A stretch of DNA of 64,000 nt from Dryocola boscaweniae (GCF_025215095.1 NZ_JALHAP010000080.1:1-64000); one strand, 5' to 3'; shown: positions 10,310 to 23,886, counted from the stretch's first letter. Translations and numbers: made by a program. Notes: generated by a model not told the origin, from the letters alone.

Positions 10310-11854
10310 TTAATCAAACTTCATGCGGGTGGCTTTCAGGTTAACAATCGCAAGCGCGCCGACCAGCAGGAAGATAAGCGTCGCGATAGCCGCAGCTAAG
10401 CCGAAGTCCTGGCCGCCGCCGCCTTCAAAGGCGATGCGGTAGGTGTAGCTCACCAGCAAATCCGTATAACCGGCAGGCGTTGTGGTGCCAAGTCTGTCCG
10501 GGCCGCCGTTGGTTAACAGTTGAATCAGCACGAAGTTGTTAAAGTTAAAGGCAAAGCTGGCAATCATCAGCGGCGTTAGCGGCTTAATCAGCAGCGGCAG
10601 CGTGATTTTAAAGAAGTTCTGGAACGGGCCTGCGCCATCCATCGCCGAGGCTTCGTAAAGATCGTCCGGAATTGCTTTGAGCAGACCCATGCACAGGATC
10701 ATCATGTACGGGTAGCCAAGCCAGGTGTTAACGATGATGATCATCGAACGCGCGGTGGTCGGGTCGCTGAACCACGCCGGTTTAATGCCGAACAACGCGC
10801 TCAGCATCATGTTGATTTCACCGAAGCTCTGGTTGAACAAGCCTTTGAAAATCAGGATAGAAATGAACGACGGCACCGCGTAAGGAAGAATCAACAGCAC
10901 GCGATAAACCGCTTTGCCTTTCAGCGAATCCCATTGCACCAGGCACGCCAACACCATGCCCACCGCTACGGTCAGCACAACCGTTAACAGCGAGAAGATA
11001 ACCGTCCAGACGAAAATCGCGAGGAACGGTTTCTGAATGCCTTCGTCATGGAAGACGCGCAGGAAGTTTTTCCAGCCGATGGTAACGGTATAGCCAGGAC
11101 TTAACTGCTCGTTGCCCCAGTTTCCGTCGGCGTTAACGGACTGATAAAAACCGATGTCGTTATTCGGGCGGTACTTCACGCCGCTTTGGTTGTTAGTCAG
11201 CTCGCCGTTTTCACCTTGCGTATAGAGCGGGCGGGTGCCGGAGAACTGGCGCAGAGAGCTCATGACCAGCGTGCTGGCGTCCGGCATTTCTGCGGTAATT
11301 TGCGTCAGCGCCAGGCGGTTTTGCGTAATTACGCGCAGATTGGCTTTAACACCCGCAGGCAGCGCATCGGCTTCTTTGAGTTTCAGATGCTGCTCGCCGC
11401 CAAATTTGAAGTTATCAGAAATGAAATTTTTGCCGCTTTCGCCGTCGGTGAGAGCCAGTTGCCACTCGTCGCCAGCCGGATAGAGACCGAAGTTAAAGGT
11501 TTTTCCCGCCTGATACTGGCGGTCCATCAGCACCTGTTGCGCGCGCTCCTGAGTGAGCTGGTTAGTACTGCTGTAGTTGGTAAAAGCGATGGCGATGGTA
11601 CAAACGAGCGGGAACAGAACAAACAGCCCCATCCCGGCAAGCCCCGGGTAGACATAACGCCAGGCATAAGCCTTGCGGTTCGCATAAATGTATAAGCCGA
11701 TTGAGCTTAAAATCAGCGTCATAATGGCAAACAGGTACTCCCCCTGGGCGTACATTAAAACAACAAGATAGCCGACCAGCAGGCCTAACAACCCGACCAC
11801 TGACCATTTCAGCGACTCGTTTTGCCACCAGCGGCCCTTTTTAACTGCATCCAT
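10310..11854 (-). CDS. malF: Maltose/maltodextrin ABC transporter permease MalF
   Basis: MalF is the larger membrane subunit of the maltose importer, 514 residues. After the first membrane helices it has the large periplasmic P2 domain (about residues 95-275) that contacts MalE. The transmembrane core follows with the EAA loop EASAMDGAGPFQNFFKITLPLL near residue 400. The C-terminus ATRMKFD matches the family. It lies between malE (with an intervening REP element) and malG. Confidence 0.97.
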   Translation of the reverse strand: MDAVKKGRWWQNESLKWSVVGLLGLLVGYLVVLMYAQGEYLFAIMTLILSSIGLYIYANRKAYAWRYVYPGLAGMGLFVLFPLVCTIAIAFTNYSSTNQLTQERAQQVLMDRQYQAGKTFNFGLYPAGDEWQLALTDGESGKNFISDNFKFGGEQHLKLKEADALPAGVKANLRVITQNRLALTQITAEMPDASTLVMSSLRQFSGTRPLYTQGENGELTNNQSGVKYRPNNDIGFYQSVNADGNWGNEQLSPGYTVTIGWKNFLRVFHDEGIQKPFLAIFVWTVIFSLLTVVLTVAVGMVLACLVQWDSLKGKAVYRVLLILPYAVPSFISILIFKGLFNQSFGEINMMLSALFGIKPAWFSDPTTARSMIIIVNTWLGYPYMMILCMGLLKAIPDDLYEASAMDGAGPFQNFFKITLPLLIKPLTPLMIASFAFNFNNFVLIQLLTNGGPDRLGTTTPAGYTDLLVSYTYRIAFEGGGGQDFGLAAAIATLIFLLVGALAIVNLKATRMKFD

Positions 11855-11889
11855 GGGGTCTTCCTCTACTTCTTCTACAACGTCTTAAA

Positions 11890-11959
11890 GCGGTGGATGG
11901 CACGGCGTTTACCCGCCCTACGGGAAACGTAGGGCGGGTAAGCATCGCGCCACCCGCCA
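11890..11959. repeat. REP/BIME element between malE and malF
   Basis: Two inverted REP-type units, starting at CGGTGGATGG and ending at GCCACCCGCC, fill most of the malE-malF gap. In E. coli a REP at this very place stabilises the malE message, so MalE is made in excess over MalF and MalG. The same role is likely here. Confidence 0.85.
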
Positions 11960-11964
11960 TTTTT

Positions 11965-13535
<1,571 letters not shown>

Positions 13536-14645
13536 ATGGCAAGCGTACAGCTACGGAACGTCACAAAAGCCTGGGGCGATGTGGTGGTATCGAAAGATAT
13601 CAACCTGGATATCCAGGAAGGTGAGTTCGTGGTCTTTGTTGGGCCGTCAGGCTGCGGCAAATCCACATTACTGCGTATGATTGCCGGCCTCGAAACCGTA
13701 ACCAGTGGTGATTTGTTTATTGGCGAAAAGCGAATGAATGACGTGCCGCCCGCAGAACGCGGCATCGGGATGGTGTTCCAGTCTTATGCGCTTTACCCGC
13801 ATCTGTCTGTGGCGGAAAACATGTCCTTTGGCCTGAAGCTCGCCGGCGCCAAAAAAGACGAAATTAATCAACGGGTCAATCAGGTTTCTGAAACCTTACA
13901 GCTCGCGCACCTGCTCGACCGCCGTCCTAAAGCGCTTTCAGGCGGACAGCGTCAGCGCGTTGCCATTGGCCGTACGCTGGTGGCTGAGCCGCGAGTGTTT
14001 TTACTCGATGAACCTCTTTCTAACCTCGATGCTGCGCTGCGTGTGCAGATGCGTATCGAGATCTCCCGTCTGCACAAGCGCCTGGGGCGCACCATGATTT
14101 ACGTCACCCACGATCAGGTAGAAGCCATGACGCTCGCCGACAAGATTGTGGTGCTGGACGCGGGTCGTGTGGCGCAGGTGGGGAAACCGCTCGAACTTTA
14201 TCACTATCCAGCAGATCGTTTCGTCGCGGGCTTTATCGGTTCGCCAAAGATGAACTTCCTGCCGGTAAAAGTGACTGCCACAGCAATCGATCAGGTCCAG
14301 GTTGAATTACCAAACCGTCAGCAAGTCTGGCTGCCGGTGGAAAGTAGCCAGGTTCAGGTGGGTGCCAATATGTCCCTTGGCATTCGTCCGGAGCATCTGC
14401 TGCCAAGCGATATCGCCGACGTCACCCTTGAAGGTGAAGTGCAGGTGGTAGAGCAGCTAGGTCATGAAACTCAGATTCACATCCAAATCCCCGCCATTCG
14501 TCAGAACCTGGTGTACCGCCAGAATGACGTGGTGTTGGTAAAAGAGGGTGCCACATTCGCTATTGGCCTGCCGCCAGAGCGTTGCCATCTGTTCCGTGAG
14601 GATGGCACCGCATGTCGTCGGTTGCATCAAGAGCCAGGCGTTTAA
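13536..14645 (+). CDS. malK: Maltose/maltodextrin ABC transporter ATPase MalK
   Basis: MalK is the nucleotide-binding subunit of MalFGK2, and in E. coli it also restrains the activator MalT. It has 369 residues, two fewer than E. coli. Walker [10 protein letters not shown] starts at residue 36. The Q-loop FQSYALYPH, the signature [12 protein letters not shown] and Walker [13 protein letters not shown] follow, and then the switch His in [17 protein letters not shown]. The C-terminal regulatory domain follows from about residue 235. A short deletion relative to E. coli lies in the [14 protein letters not shown] segment. Confidence 0.98.
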   Translation: MASVQLRNVTKAWGDVVVSKDINLDIQEGEFVVFVGPSGCGKSTLLRMIAGLETVTSGDLFIGEKRMNDVPPAERGIGMVFQSYALYPHLSVAENMSFGLKLAGAKKDEINQRVNQVSETLQLAHLLDRRPKALSGGQRQRVAIGRTLVAEPRVFLLDEPLSNLDAALRVQMRIEISRLHKRLGRTMIYVTHDQVEAMTLADKIVVLDAGRVAQVGKPLELYHYPADRFVAGFIGSPKMNFLPVKVTATAIDQVQVELPNRQQVWLPVESSQVQVGANMSLGIRPEHLLPSDIADVTLEGEVQVVEQLGHETQIHIQIPAIRQNLVYRQNDVVLVKEGATFAIGLPPERCHLFREDGTACRRLHQEPGV

Positions 14646-14657
14646 GCACTCCCATAA

Positions 14658-16007
<1,350 letters not shown>

Positions 16008-16033
16008 TCAAGCTTTAACCTGACGTTATGAAA

Positions 16034-16065
16034 CGATGGAGGAGGTGCCACTGCCTCCTCCATCG
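16034..16065. terminator. Perfect hairpin between lamB and malM
   Basis: CGATGGAGGAGG pairs perfectly (12 bp) with CCTCCTCCATCG around an 8-base loop, 27 bases past the lamB stop. No T-run follows, so it more likely protects the lamB message or dampens read-through into malM than ends transcription outright. Confidence 0.6.
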
Positions 16066-16153
16066 CATTACCCTTGTATGCCTAAATCCGTTTCAGGTGG
16101 AACGCGCTATTGCCTGGCTACCGTCCACCGTCTCCAGTTCGAGGTTTATAACA

Positions 16154-17122
16154 ATGAAAATGAAAAAAAGTCTCCTCGCACTCTGCTTATCCGCAGGGTT
16201 GCTCGCAAACCTGCCGGGCGTAAGCCTGGCCGATGTAAATATCGTGCCGCAGGATCTCAGCGCTGCGCCAGCTATTCCCGCCTCTACGCTCCAGCAACTT
16301 CAGTGGACGCCGGTTAGCCAGAATAAAGCGCACACCACAAACCTTGCGACTGGTGGACAGTCGGTGAATGTCGGCGAAATTATTGGCCCGGTGGCTGCTT
16401 ATAGCGTTCCGGCTAATATTGGCGAACTGACGATTACTCTCACAAGCCAGGTTGAGAAAAATACGGTCTTTGCGCCAAACGTTTTGGTTCTGGACCAAAA
16501 CCTCAAGCCGGCCGCGTACTTCCCAAGCAGCTTCTTCACCTACCAGGAGCCCGGCGTCATGTCGGATAATCGTCTGGAAGGGACTTTTAAGTTAACGCCA
16601 GCGTTGGGGCAGCAAAAACTCTATTTACTGGTATTTACGACCAGTAACGATACAAAACAAACCACAACGATGGTTGATCCTGCCAAAGCTTATGCCAAAG
16701 GAAACGGTAATGCGATCCCTGACATTCCCGATCCGATTGCAACCCATGGCACAACGGGTACGCTAAAATTGCGCGCCAAGACTTCTTCTGGTTCCAGCAT
16801 CCTGGTCGGCCCACTCTTTGGCTCTTCAGGCCCGGACCCGGTTACGGTCGGTAACACCGCCGCGCCAGCATCAACTTATGCCGCGCCAGCTCCAGCCGCC
16901 ACTTATACAGCTCCGGTTGGCGCGACAGCCGCGGCTGCTGCACCGGCTGAGAAGAGCGAACCTATTTTGAACGACACGGAAAGCTACTATAACCAGGCCA
17001 TCAAGCAAGCCGTGGATAAAGGGGATGTCGATAAGGCCCTGAAACTGCTGAACGAAGCCGAGCGTCTGGGTTCCACCTCCGCCCGTAAAACTTTTATCAG
17101 CAGTGTAAAAGGCAAGGGGTAA
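16154..17122 (+). CDS. malM: Periplasmic maltose-operon protein MalM
   Basis: MalM is the last gene of the malK-lamB-malM operon. It is a periplasmic protein of uncertain function. The start was set at ATG 16154, where a signal peptide begins (MKMKKSLLALCLSAGLLANL, then PGVSLA before DVN). The open frame extends upstream through the lamB-malM hairpin, but that part looks untranslated. The 322 residues exceed the roughly 306 of E. coli, because a Pro/Ala/Thr-rich linker near residues 235-270 (AAPASTYAAPAPAATYTAPV) is longer. The C-terminal helical part KALKLLNEAERLGSTSARKT is conserved. Confidence 0.93.
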   Translation: MKMKKSLLALCLSAGLLANLPGVSLADVNIVPQDLSAAPAIPASTLQQLQWTPVSQNKAHTTNLATGGQSVNVGEIIGPVAAYSVPANIGELTITLTSQVEKNTVFAPNVLVLDQNLKPAAYFPSSFFTYQEPGVMSDNRLEGTFKLTPALGQQKLYLLVFTTSNDTKQTTTMVDPAKAYAKGNGNAIPDIPDPIATHGTTGTLKLRAKTSSGSSILVGPLFGSSGPDPVTVGNTAAPASTYAAPAPAATYTAPVGATAAAAAPAEKSEPILNDTESYYNQAIKQAVDKGDVDKALKLLNEAERLGSTSARKTFISSVKGKG

Positions 17123-17155
17123 GCATTTCCCCACAGTGCTGATGCTTGTAAGATT

Positions 17156-17184
17156 GGTGCGCCCTGGTGGCGCACCCTTTTTTT
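17156..17184 (+). terminator. Terminator of malK-lamB-malM
   Basis: GGTGCGCC-ctggt-GGCGCACC forms an 8-bp stem and is followed by C and seven T, a classical intrinsic terminator 33 bases past the malM stop. Confidence 0.92.
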
Positions 17185-17284
17185 ATTCATAACCTGTCAT
17201 GTTGCGCCTTTGTTGCGCTTTGCCTGCCACGTTCTACCCATTCTGCGTTACAATGACCACAAGTTATGTATCGGAGAATTCCCC

Positions 17285-17794
17285 ATGTCTGAGGCGCTAT
17301 CGCAACTGCGCGCCCTTAACTTCTTTGCTGAAATCCCTGATGGGTTAAGCGCCGCTTTTCTCGACTGGCTTTTGCTCGAAGACTCAATGACAAAGCGCTT
17401 TGAACAACATTGTTCGCGCGTCACGGTAGAAATCGTCCGCGAAGGTTTTGTGACTGCGGACGAGCAGCTACCTGAAGCTGAATTGCTTCCTCCCGCAGGA
17501 CGCTACTGGTTACGTGAAATAGTATTATGTGGCGATGGCGTACCCTGGCTTGTCGGGCGCACTGTCGTGCCTGAATCCACGCTCGGCGGCCCCGAATTGG
17601 CTTTACAAAAGCTCGGCACCACGCCGCTTGGACGCTATCTTTTTAGTTCATCTACTCTGACACGCGATTTTATTCAGATTGGCCGCAGCGCGGAGCTGTG
17701 GGGGCGTCGTTCCCGCCTTAGACTGTCCGATAAGCCTTTGTTGCTCACCGAACTGTTTCTGCCTGCGTCACCGCTTTATAAAGAGGAAAAATAA
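17285..17794 (+). CDS. ubiC: Chorismate pyruvate-lyase UbiC
   Basis: UbiC converts chorismate to 4-hydroxybenzoate and pyruvate, the first committed step of ubiquinone synthesis. The ATG at 17285 follows CGGAGAATT and gives 169 residues (E. coli 165). Conserved parts include the central [25 protein letters not shown] segment with the substrate-binding Arg, and the C-terminal [14 protein letters not shown] with the catalytic-pocket Glu. It overlaps ubiA by one base, so the two form an operon. Confidence 0.95.
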   Translation: MSEALSQLRALNFFAEIPDGLSAAFLDWLLLEDSMTKRFEQHCSRVTVEIVREGFVTADEQLPEAELLPPAGRYWLREIVLCGDGVPWLVGRTVVPESTLGGPELALQKLGTTPLGRYLFSSSTLTRDFIQIGRSAELWGRRSRLRLSDKPLLLTELFLPASPLYKEEK

Positions 17795-18666
17795 TGGAGT
17801 GGAGTCTTTCACAAGGAAAGTTCCAGGCGTATATGCGCCTGATGCGGCTGGATAAGCCTATCGGATCGCTTTTACTGCTCTGGCCGACGCTATGGGCCTT
17901 GTGGCTTGCGACGCCCGGCGTACCTTCGCTGACGATTTTAGCGATATTCATCGCAGGCGTCTGGATGATGCGCGCCGCCGGTTGTGTGGTGAATGATTAT
18001 GCCGACCGTAAATTCGACGGCCACGTAAAGCGTACGGCCCATCGCCCTTTGCCAAGCGGAGCGGTAAGCGAAAAAGAAGCCCGTATCCTTTTTGTCTTCC
18101 TGGTGTTGCTTTCGTTTGCGCTGGTGTTAACGCTTAATACTATGACGATTTTGCTGTCGGTGGCGGCGCTTGCGCTGGCCTGGGTGTATCCGTTTATGAA
18201 GCGCTACACGCATTTGCCGCAGGTGGTGCTGGGCGCCGCGTTTGGCTGGTCAATCCCGATGGCCTTCGCCGCCGTGAGCGAAAGCGTGCCGCTAAGCTGC
18301 TGGCTGATGTTCCTGGCAAACATCTGCTGGGCGGTCGCCTATGACACGCAATATGCGATGGTTGATCGCGATGACGATTTGAAAATCGGCATTAAATCCA
18401 CGGCGATTCTGTTTGGCCGCTTTGATAATCTCATTATTGGCGTGCTGCAAATTGCGGTGATGGCGCTGATGGCGGTGATTGGCTGGCTGAACGGGCTGGG
18501 CGGGGAGTATTACTGGGCGATTGCCCTTGCCGGGGCGCTGTTTATTCATCAGCAAAGGCTAACGGCAAAGCGCGAAAGAGACGCCTGCTTCCGGGCATTT
18601 CTAAACAATAACTACGTTGGGCTGGTACTGTTTATCGGCCTGGCATTGAGTCTGATGCGCTTCTGA
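17794..18666 (+). CDS. ubiA: 4-hydroxybenzoate octaprenyltransferase UbiA
   Basis: UbiA is an integral membrane enzyme that attaches the polyprenyl chain to 4-hydroxybenzoate in the inner membrane. The 290 residues equal the E. coli length. Two Asp-rich Mg-diphosphate motifs are visible: [15 protein letters not shown] near residue 67 and [13 protein letters not shown] near residue 185. There are about eight hydrophobic segments. Its ATG overlaps the ubiC stop (TAATG). Confidence 0.97.
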   Translation: MEWSLSQGKFQAYMRLMRLDKPIGSLLLLWPTLWALWLATPGVPSLTILAIFIAGVWMMRAAGCVVNDYADRKFDGHVKRTAHRPLPSGAVSEKEARILFVFLVLLSFALVLTLNTMTILLSVAALALAWVYPFMKRYTHLPQVVLGAAFGWSIPMAFAAVSESVPLSCWLMFLANICWAVAYDTQYAMVDRDDDLKIGIKSTAILFGRFDNLIIGVLQIAVMALMAVIGWLNGLGGEYYWAIALAGALFIHQQRLTAKRERDACFRAFLNNNYVGLVLFIGLALSLMRF

Positions 18667-18669
18667 AAC

Positions 18670-18743
18670 ACGGCGGATGGCGCTTTTGCTTATCCGCCCT
18701 ACAGGTTGATTCGTAGTTCGGATAAGCGCAGCGTCATCCGCCG
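18670..18743. repeat. BIME between convergent ubiA and plsB
   Basis: Two inverted REP-type units (CGGCGGATGGCGC...TATCCGCC and GGATAAGCGCAGCG...ATCCGCCGG) fill the gap between the convergent genes. Similar units lie in yjbG, between malE and malF, and between alr and tyrB. Confidence 0.8.
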
Positions 18744-18749
18744 GTTTTC

Positions 18750-21182
18750 TTATTCAGCCACAGCGACCTGCGACGTTGCGCTTTCAATGGTTAAACGCAC
18801 GTCCGACGTCACCAGGTCTGCCAGCATCTGGTAAACCTTCATTGTTTGCGTCGGCTCAGCATCGCCGGTATCGCTGATATAACCTTCATCGCGCAGCGTC
18901 AGCACCAGCGAGGTGAAGACGGCCTTATCAAAAAATTCCGGCGCGTTGATACCGTGCAGCATCGACAAACGCTGCGCCACGGTACGGCTCTCGCGTTCAA
19001 GCGTGCCGCGGTTAATCGATGGGTTGGCGCTCAGCAGCCAGAAAGTGATGGCATAACGCTGCAACGTTTCGCGCACGCCTGCGGCCAGAAGCTGCAAAGT
19101 ACGGGAGCGAGCCGGGTTAATCTGCACCTCTTCACCGTTCAATGTCACCAGATCCTGACGCGCCATTTCGTTAATCAGCGCGTCGATTTCGGTGGCCAGC
19201 GCTTCTTTTTCCCAGCGCAGGAACAGCTCGGACTTCAGCATTGGATAGAGTACTTCTACCTGACGCAGCAGCTCAGCACGACCAATATGACGGTGCTGCG
19301 TAACTATTGCGGCCAGCAGCGACGGCAGCACCAGCATATGCATGATGTTGTTGCGGTAGTACGTCATCAGTACGGCCTGCTCGCGCGGCAGAATGATGAT
19401 GTCGCCGATGGTATCTTTCTCGACTTCAAATTTGTTCATCTGAAGCGCGTGTTCGATAAGACGATCCGCGTTTTGCTCCGGCGCCGTGGCGTCTGGCGAA
19501 TAGGGCACGTTACGCAACAGACTAAGGTAACAATCAAGCTGCTCGGTCAGTTGCTCGCGAGTCAGTGAACGCTGACGTGAAGCCAGGAGCGCGGTACAGC
19601 ACAGGTTCATGGCGTTTGCCGCCCCTGCGTTGTTGATACGCACCATCAGCTCGGCGGCAATTTCGTTCACCGTCGGCGTCAGCCACGCCGGTCGCACCGC
19701 TTCGATTGGGTCGATAGCATCGCGCCAATCCGGTACACGCTGGTTCAGGAAGGTCATCAGCGGCATAGGTTCGCCGAAGTTAACATAGCCCTGGCCCAGG
19801 TTACGCAGCTTGCTTAAGCCCCGTAACATCGACATGAAACCTTCTTTCTCTTTGGTGGCGCCGCGCAGTTCTTTGGCGTAAGTGCCCACTTCCATTACGT
19901 GCTCGTAGCCGATGTAAATCGGCACTAACGTAATCGGGCGTGTACCGCCGCGTAACATGGCCTGAATAGTCATCGACAGCGTGCCGGTTTTCGGGTCCAG
20001 CAAACGGCCGGTGCGTGAGCGGCCGCCTTCCACAAAATATTCAACCGAATAGCCGCGGCTGAACAGTTCGCCAAGGTATTCACGAAATACGGTGGAATAA
20101 AGCTTGCTGCCCTTAAAAGTACGACGAATAAAGAACGCGCCCAGGCGGCGGAAAATCGGGCCTGCCGGCCAGAAATTCAGGTTAATGCCCGCCGCGATAT
20201 GCGGAGGCACCAGCCCCTGGTGATAAAGCACGTAGGACAGCAGCATGTAATCCATGTGGCTGCGGTGGCAGGGCACATAGACGATTTCATGCCCGTCGTG
20301 AGCTAGCTGGCGCACGCGTTCGGCGTTATTGACGTTGATGCCCTGATACAGGCGGTTCCATGTCAGCCCCAGCACGCGGTCTGTCAAACGGATAGCTTCA
20401 TAGGAGAAGTTCGCCGCAATCTCTTCCATCAACGCAACAGCGTTCTGCTGGGCTTTTTCATGAGAGATTTTCTTGCTGCGCGCTTCGTCTTCTACGGCGC
20501 GTGCAATGGCTTTGGATGCCAGAAGCTTGTTAAATAAATCCTGACGAACCGGCAAACGCGGGCCTATTGTGGCTAAACGCTGGCGGGCAAAGTGCATACG
20601 AGCCACGCGTGCCAGTTTCTGCGCGATACGCTTGTCGGTACCGTGTTCGGTTGCCATTCTGCGCAGTGAAACGGGCGCGGAAAAACGTACGAAGCTGTCG
20701 CGCCCAAGCCAGGAGACCGCGAAGAATTTCTGTATGCCGTTGAGCATACGCAGCGGCGGGTTAATTTCGCCTTTTTCCCGGCCCGGAGAGCGGCCAAACA
20801 TCACCGACACCGGCACCATCTGTACATCCAGATTTGGGTTGCTGCGGTGCAGATCGAGATAATCGTGGAAGAGCTTAATCGACTCTTCTTTCGGCGTGTA
20901 ATAAGTAAAGACTCGCGGACCGCTATGAATAAAGACATAGCGCGGCAGAACCGCTCCGTCTATCTCCAGCGGTTCTAGCGGATCGGGTAAATCATGTGCG
21001 AGGCATTGCGCGCGTAGCGTCAACAAGTCCGCCTTAGAGTTATAAGGCAGAACGTACATAATAGGGCGTGAGGTATCCAGGCCCAGCTCGGCTTGAGGAT
21101 CTGCCGGTATGGACTTGCTCTTTACCAGAACGCTTAATGGTAAATTAAGTAATTTGTAGTAAATTCTTGGCCAGCCTGACAT
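18750..21182 (-). CDS. plsB: Glycerol-3-phosphate 1-O-acyltransferase PlsB
   Basis: PlsB acylates glycerol 3-phosphate at position 1, starting phospholipid synthesis at the inner membrane. The 810 residues compare with 807 in E. coli. The acyltransferase core is intact: catalytic HX4D in PCHRSHMDY near residue 306, then [15 protein letters not shown] near 385 and the [19 protein letters not shown] block near 420. The start [17 protein letters not shown] is conserved. It is divergent from dgkA, another phospholipid-cycle gene. Confidence 0.97.
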   Translation of the reverse strand: MSGWPRIYYKLLNLPLSVLVKSKSIPADPQAELGLDTSRPIMYVLPYNSKADLLTLRAQCLAHDLPDPLEPLEIDGAVLPRYVFIHSGPRVFTYYTPKEESIKLFHDYLDLHRSNPNLDVQMVPVSVMFGRSPGREKGEINPPLRMLNGIQKFFAVSWLGRDSFVRFSAPVSLRRMATEHGTDKRIAQKLARVARMHFARQRLATIGPRLPVRQDLFNKLLASKAIARAVEDEARSKKISHEKAQQNAVALMEEIAANFSYEAIRLTDRVLGLTWNRLYQGINVNNAERVRQLAHDGHEIVYVPCHRSHMDYMLLSYVLYHQGLVPPHIAAGINLNFWPAGPIFRRLGAFFIRRTFKGSKLYSTVFREYLGELFSRGYSVEYFVEGGRSRTGRLLDPKTGTLSMTIQAMLRGGTRPITLVPIYIGYEHVMEVGTYAKELRGATKEKEGFMSMLRGLSKLRNLGQGYVNFGEPMPLMTFLNQRVPDWRDAIDPIEAVRPAWLTPTVNEIAAELMVRINNAGAANAMNLCCTALLASRQRSLTREQLTEQLDCYLSLLRNVPYSPDATAPEQNADRLIEHALQMNKFEVEKDTIGDIIILPREQAVLMTYYRNNIMHMLVLPSLLAAIVTQHRHIGRAELLRQVEVLYPMLKSELFLRWEKEALATEIDALINEMARQDLVTLNGEEVQINPARSRTLQLLAAGVRETLQRYAITFWLLSANPSINRGTLERESRTVAQRLSMLHGINAPEFFDKAVFTSLVLTLRDEGYISDTGDAEPTQTMKVYQMLADLVTSDVRLTIESATSQVAVAE

Positions 21183-21366
21183 AAACGATGTAAAGCCTCA
21201 GGTTAATAGTGCAAATTCGCCGCAAGAATATCAGAAACTGCATAAGATTTCTGTGGCGTTGCGATTTTACCCATCAATGCTCAGGTTACCGGATCCCAGG
21301 CTGAAACCTGAAGAGCGATGGGTGCTGATAAGCATTGACGCTTTTATTTTAAAAAGGTTTCCCTAA

Positions 21367-21735
21367 ATGGCGAATAACACCACTGGATTTACACGAATTA
21401 TCAAAGCCGCTGGTTATTCCTGGAAAGGCCTGCGCGCCGCCTGGATTAACGAAGCCGCCTTCCGTCAGGAAGGCGTTGCCGCAATTATCGCCATTGCTAT
21501 CGCCTGCTGGTTGGACGTTGATCCCATTACCCGTATTTTACTTATCGGCTCCGTGGTGCTGGTCATGATCGTCGAAATTCTTAACAGCGCCATCGAAGCT
21601 TTAGTCGACCGTGTCGGCACGGATTATCACGCGCTTTCAGGGCGGGCGAAAGATATGGGATCGGCCGCTGTGCTGATCGCCATTCTCCTCGCAGCGGTCG
21701 TCTGGGCCACGCTGCTGTGGCACCATTGGCGATAA
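21367..21735 (+). CDS. dgkA: Diacylglycerol kinase DgkA
   Basis: DgkA is a small trimeric inner-membrane enzyme that phosphorylates the diacylglycerol left over from membrane-derived oligosaccharide synthesis. It has 122 residues as in E. coli, with three membrane helices. The active-site signature EILNSAIEALVDRVG lies near residue 69. It precedes lexA with a 119-base gap that carries two LexA boxes. Confidence 0.97.
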   Translation: MANNTTGFTRIIKAAGYSWKGLRAAWINEAAFRQEGVAAIIAIAIACWLDVDPITRILLIGSVVLVMIVEILNSAIEALVDRVGTDYHALSGRAKDMGSAAVLIAILLAAVVWATLLWHHWR

Positions 21736-21809
21736 TTTGCGAGAGCCTTTCCAGATTCTGATAAGCCCCTGGTTTTTTGCTTAATTTCTGGTTTCAAATT
21801 CACCTTTGA

Positions 21810-21846
21810 CTGTATATACTCACAGCATAACTGTATAAACACCCAG
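21810..21846 (+). promoter_or_regulatory. Two LexA boxes of the lexA-dinF operon
   Basis: CTGTATATACTCACAG (21810-21825) and CTGTATAAACACCCAG (21831-21846) both fit the LexA consensus CTG-N10-CAG. They are five bases apart, directly before lexA, as in E. coli, where LexA represses its own gene. AGGGGGCGG just after is the ribosome-binding site. Confidence 0.95.
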
Positions 21847-21854
21847 GGGGCGGA

Positions 21855-22463
21855 ATGAAAGCTTTAACTACCAGGCAGCAAGAGGTGTTTGATCTCATTC
21901 GGGATCATATCAGCCAGACCGGCATGCCACCGACGCGTGCCGAAATTGCTCAACGTCTGGGGTTCCGTTCTCCAAACGCTGCGGAAGAGCATCTCAAAGC
22001 GCTGGCCCGTAAAGGCGTTATCGAAATTGTGTCTGGTGCTTCGCGGGGTATTCGTCTTCTGGTCGAAGAGGAAACCGGTATTCCGCTGGTAGGCCGTGTC
22101 GCTGCCGGCGAGCCGCTATTGGCGCAGCAACATATCGAAGGCCATTATCAGGTCGATCCCTCCTTGTTTAAACCGAACGCAGATTTTCTGTTGCGCGTAA
22201 GCGGCATGTCCATGAAAGATATTGGTATTCTTGATGGCGATCTGCTGGCGGTGCATAAAACGCAGGATGTGCGTAACGGCCAGGTCGTTGTGGCGCGCAT
22301 TGACGATGAAGTTACGGTGAAGCGTTTGAAACAGCAGGGCAATACCGTGCAACTGCTGCCCGAAAACAGCGAATTTGAACCTATCGTTGTCGACCTCCGT
22401 GAGCAAAACTTCAGCATTGAAGGTCTGGCTGTAGGCGTAATTCGCAACGGCGACTGGCTTTAA
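21855..22463 (+). CDS. lexA: SOS regulon repressor LexA
   Basis: LexA represses DNA-damage genes and cleaves itself when stimulated by RecA filaments. The 202 residues equal E. coli LexA. The N-terminal winged helix spans about residues 1-70. The scissile Ala84-Gly85 bond is present in GRVAAGEP, and the catalytic Ser119 (RVSGMSM) and Lys156 (TVKRLKQ) fall at the E. coli positions. Candidate targets in this window are lexA-dinF and uvrA/ssb. Confidence 0.99.
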   Translation: MKALTTRQQEVFDLIRDHISQTGMPPTRAEIAQRLGFRSPNAAEEHLKALARKGVIEIVSGASRGIRLLVEEETGIPLVGRVAAGEPLLAQQHIEGHYQVDPSLFKPNADFLLRVSGMSMKDIGILDGDLLAVHKTQDVRNGQVVVARIDDEVTVKRLKQQGNTVQLLPENSEFEPIVVDLREQNFSIEGLAVGVIRNGDWL

Positions 22464-22488
22464 TAAGGGTTTAGCTGCCTGTATTTTG

Positions 22489-22511
22489 TGATGCGCGTTT
22501 GCCGCGCATCA
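22489..22511. terminator. Hairpin between lexA and dinF
   Basis: TGATGCGCG pairs with CGCGCATCA around a 5-base loop, 26 bases past the lexA stop. No strong T-run follows. It may dampen read-through into dinF, which in E. coli is co-transcribed with lexA. Confidence 0.5.
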
Positions 22512-22551
22512 CCCTCATATTCTCTTCTTTTTACTCGTCCTGGATTCCCGC

Positions 22552-23886
22552 ATGCGTTTCTTCTCGACGACGGATAAAGCACTCTGGCGCCTCGCGTTAC
22601 CCATGATTTTCTCCAATATCACGGTTCCCCTGCTGGGACTTGTTGATACCGCGGTCATCGGGCATCTGGATAGTCCTGTTTATCTTGGCGGCGTGGCGAT
22701 TGGCGCAACGGCTACCAGCTTCCTCTTTATGCTGCTTCTGTTTTTACGCATGAGCACAACGGGCTTAACGGCTCAGGCTTTTGGCGCGAATAACCCCGCG
22801 GCGCTGGCTCGTGCGCTCGTGCAGCCCTTATTGATGGCCCTTGTCGCTGGCGCTGCCATTATCGTGCTGCGTTATCCCTTGATTACGCTTGCGCTCAATA
22901 TTGTCGGCGGAAACGAACAGGTGCTTGTACAAGCTCAGCGTTTCCTCGAAATCCGCTGGCTTAGCGCTCCCGCCTCTCTGGCAAATCTCGTGCTGCTTGG
23001 CTGGCTGCTTGGCGTACAGTATGCCCGAGCGCCCGTTATTTTGCTGATTGTCGGCAACGTGCTGAATATCGTGCTCGACCTTTGGCTGGTCATGGGGTTG
23101 CACATGAATGTGCAGGGGGCCGCGTGGGCAACGGTAATCTCAGAATACGTTACGTTTATCATCGGCTTACTGATGGTGAAAAAGGTTTTGGGTATGCGCG
23201 GAATCAACTTCGGAATGCTTAAAACCGCCTGGCGAGGAAATATCCGCCGCCTGCTGGCGCTAAACAGAGACATCATGCTGCGCTCTTTGCTGCTGCAACT
23301 CTGCTTTGCCTCGGTGACGATTTTCGGCGCTCGTTTGGGCAGTGAAGTGGTGGCGGTCAACGCCGTATTAATGACGCTGCTGACCTTTACCGCCTACGCG
23401 CTGGATGGGTTTGCCTATGCAGTAGAAGCGCATTCTGGTCAGGCGTATGGCGCACGTAACGGCAGCCGGTTATTGGATGTCTGGCAGGCAGCCTGCCGCC
23501 AGGCTGGCCTGGTCGCGCTAAGCTTTGCGGTGGTGTATGCCTTATTTGGTGAAAACATCGTTGCTATGTTGACCTCGCTGCCGACATTACAGCAGCAGGC
23601 GGACCGCTACCTGCACTGGCAAATTGTTCTGCCGATAGTGGGCGTATGGTGTTATTTGCTTGATGGCATGTTTATTGGCGCTACGCGCGGGGCGGAGATG
23701 CGTAACAGCATGGCAATAGCCGCGGCGGGCTTTGGCCTGACGTTGCTGAGCGTGCCTTATTTTGGCAATCACGGTCTGTGGCTTGCGGTAGCTGTGTTCC
23801 TTGCCCTGCGTGGGTTATCTTTGGGCTGGATCTGGCGTCGCCACTGGCGTCACAACACCTGGTTCCGGTCTGAAAGTCATAGTTAG
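22552..23886 (+). CDS. dinF: MATE-family transporter DinF
   Basis: DinF is a multidrug and toxic-compound extrusion (MATE) family inner-membrane protein, SOS-induced in E. coli as part of lexA-dinF. The 444 residues are slightly fewer than E. coli's listed 459, mainly from the start chosen, and the match begins at once (FFSTTDKALWRLALPMIFSNITVPLLGLVDTAVIGHL). About twelve membrane segments are visible in two repeats. The ribosome-binding site is weak, which suggests dependence on lexA translation or transcription. Confidence 0.93.
   Translation: MRFFSTTDKALWRLALPMIFSNITVPLLGLVDTAVIGHLDSPVYLGGVAIGATATSFLFMLLLFLRMSTTGLTAQAFGANNPAALARALVQPLLMALVAGAAIIVLRYPLITLALNIVGGNEQVLVQAQRFLEIRWLSAPASLANLVLLGWLLGVQYARAPVILLIVGNVLNIVLDLWLVMGLHMNVQGAAWATVISEYVTFIIGLLMVKKVLGMRGINFGMLKTAWRGNIRRLLALNRDIMLRSLLLQLCFASVTIFGARLGSEVVAVNAVLMTLLTFTAYALDGFAYAVEAHSGQAYGARNGSRLLDVWQAACRQAGLVALSFAVVYALFGENIVAMLTSLPTLQQQADRYLHWQIVLPIVGVWCYLLDGMFIGATRGAEMRNSMAIAAAGFGLTLLSVPYFGNHGLWLAVAVFLALRGLSLGWIWRRHWRHNTWFRSESHS

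Noticed and set aside
16028..16153. Upstream extension of malM by 42 codons
   Set aside because: It runs through the perfect lamB-malM hairpin and puts the clear signal peptide in the middle of the protein. The ATG at 16154 fits the family.
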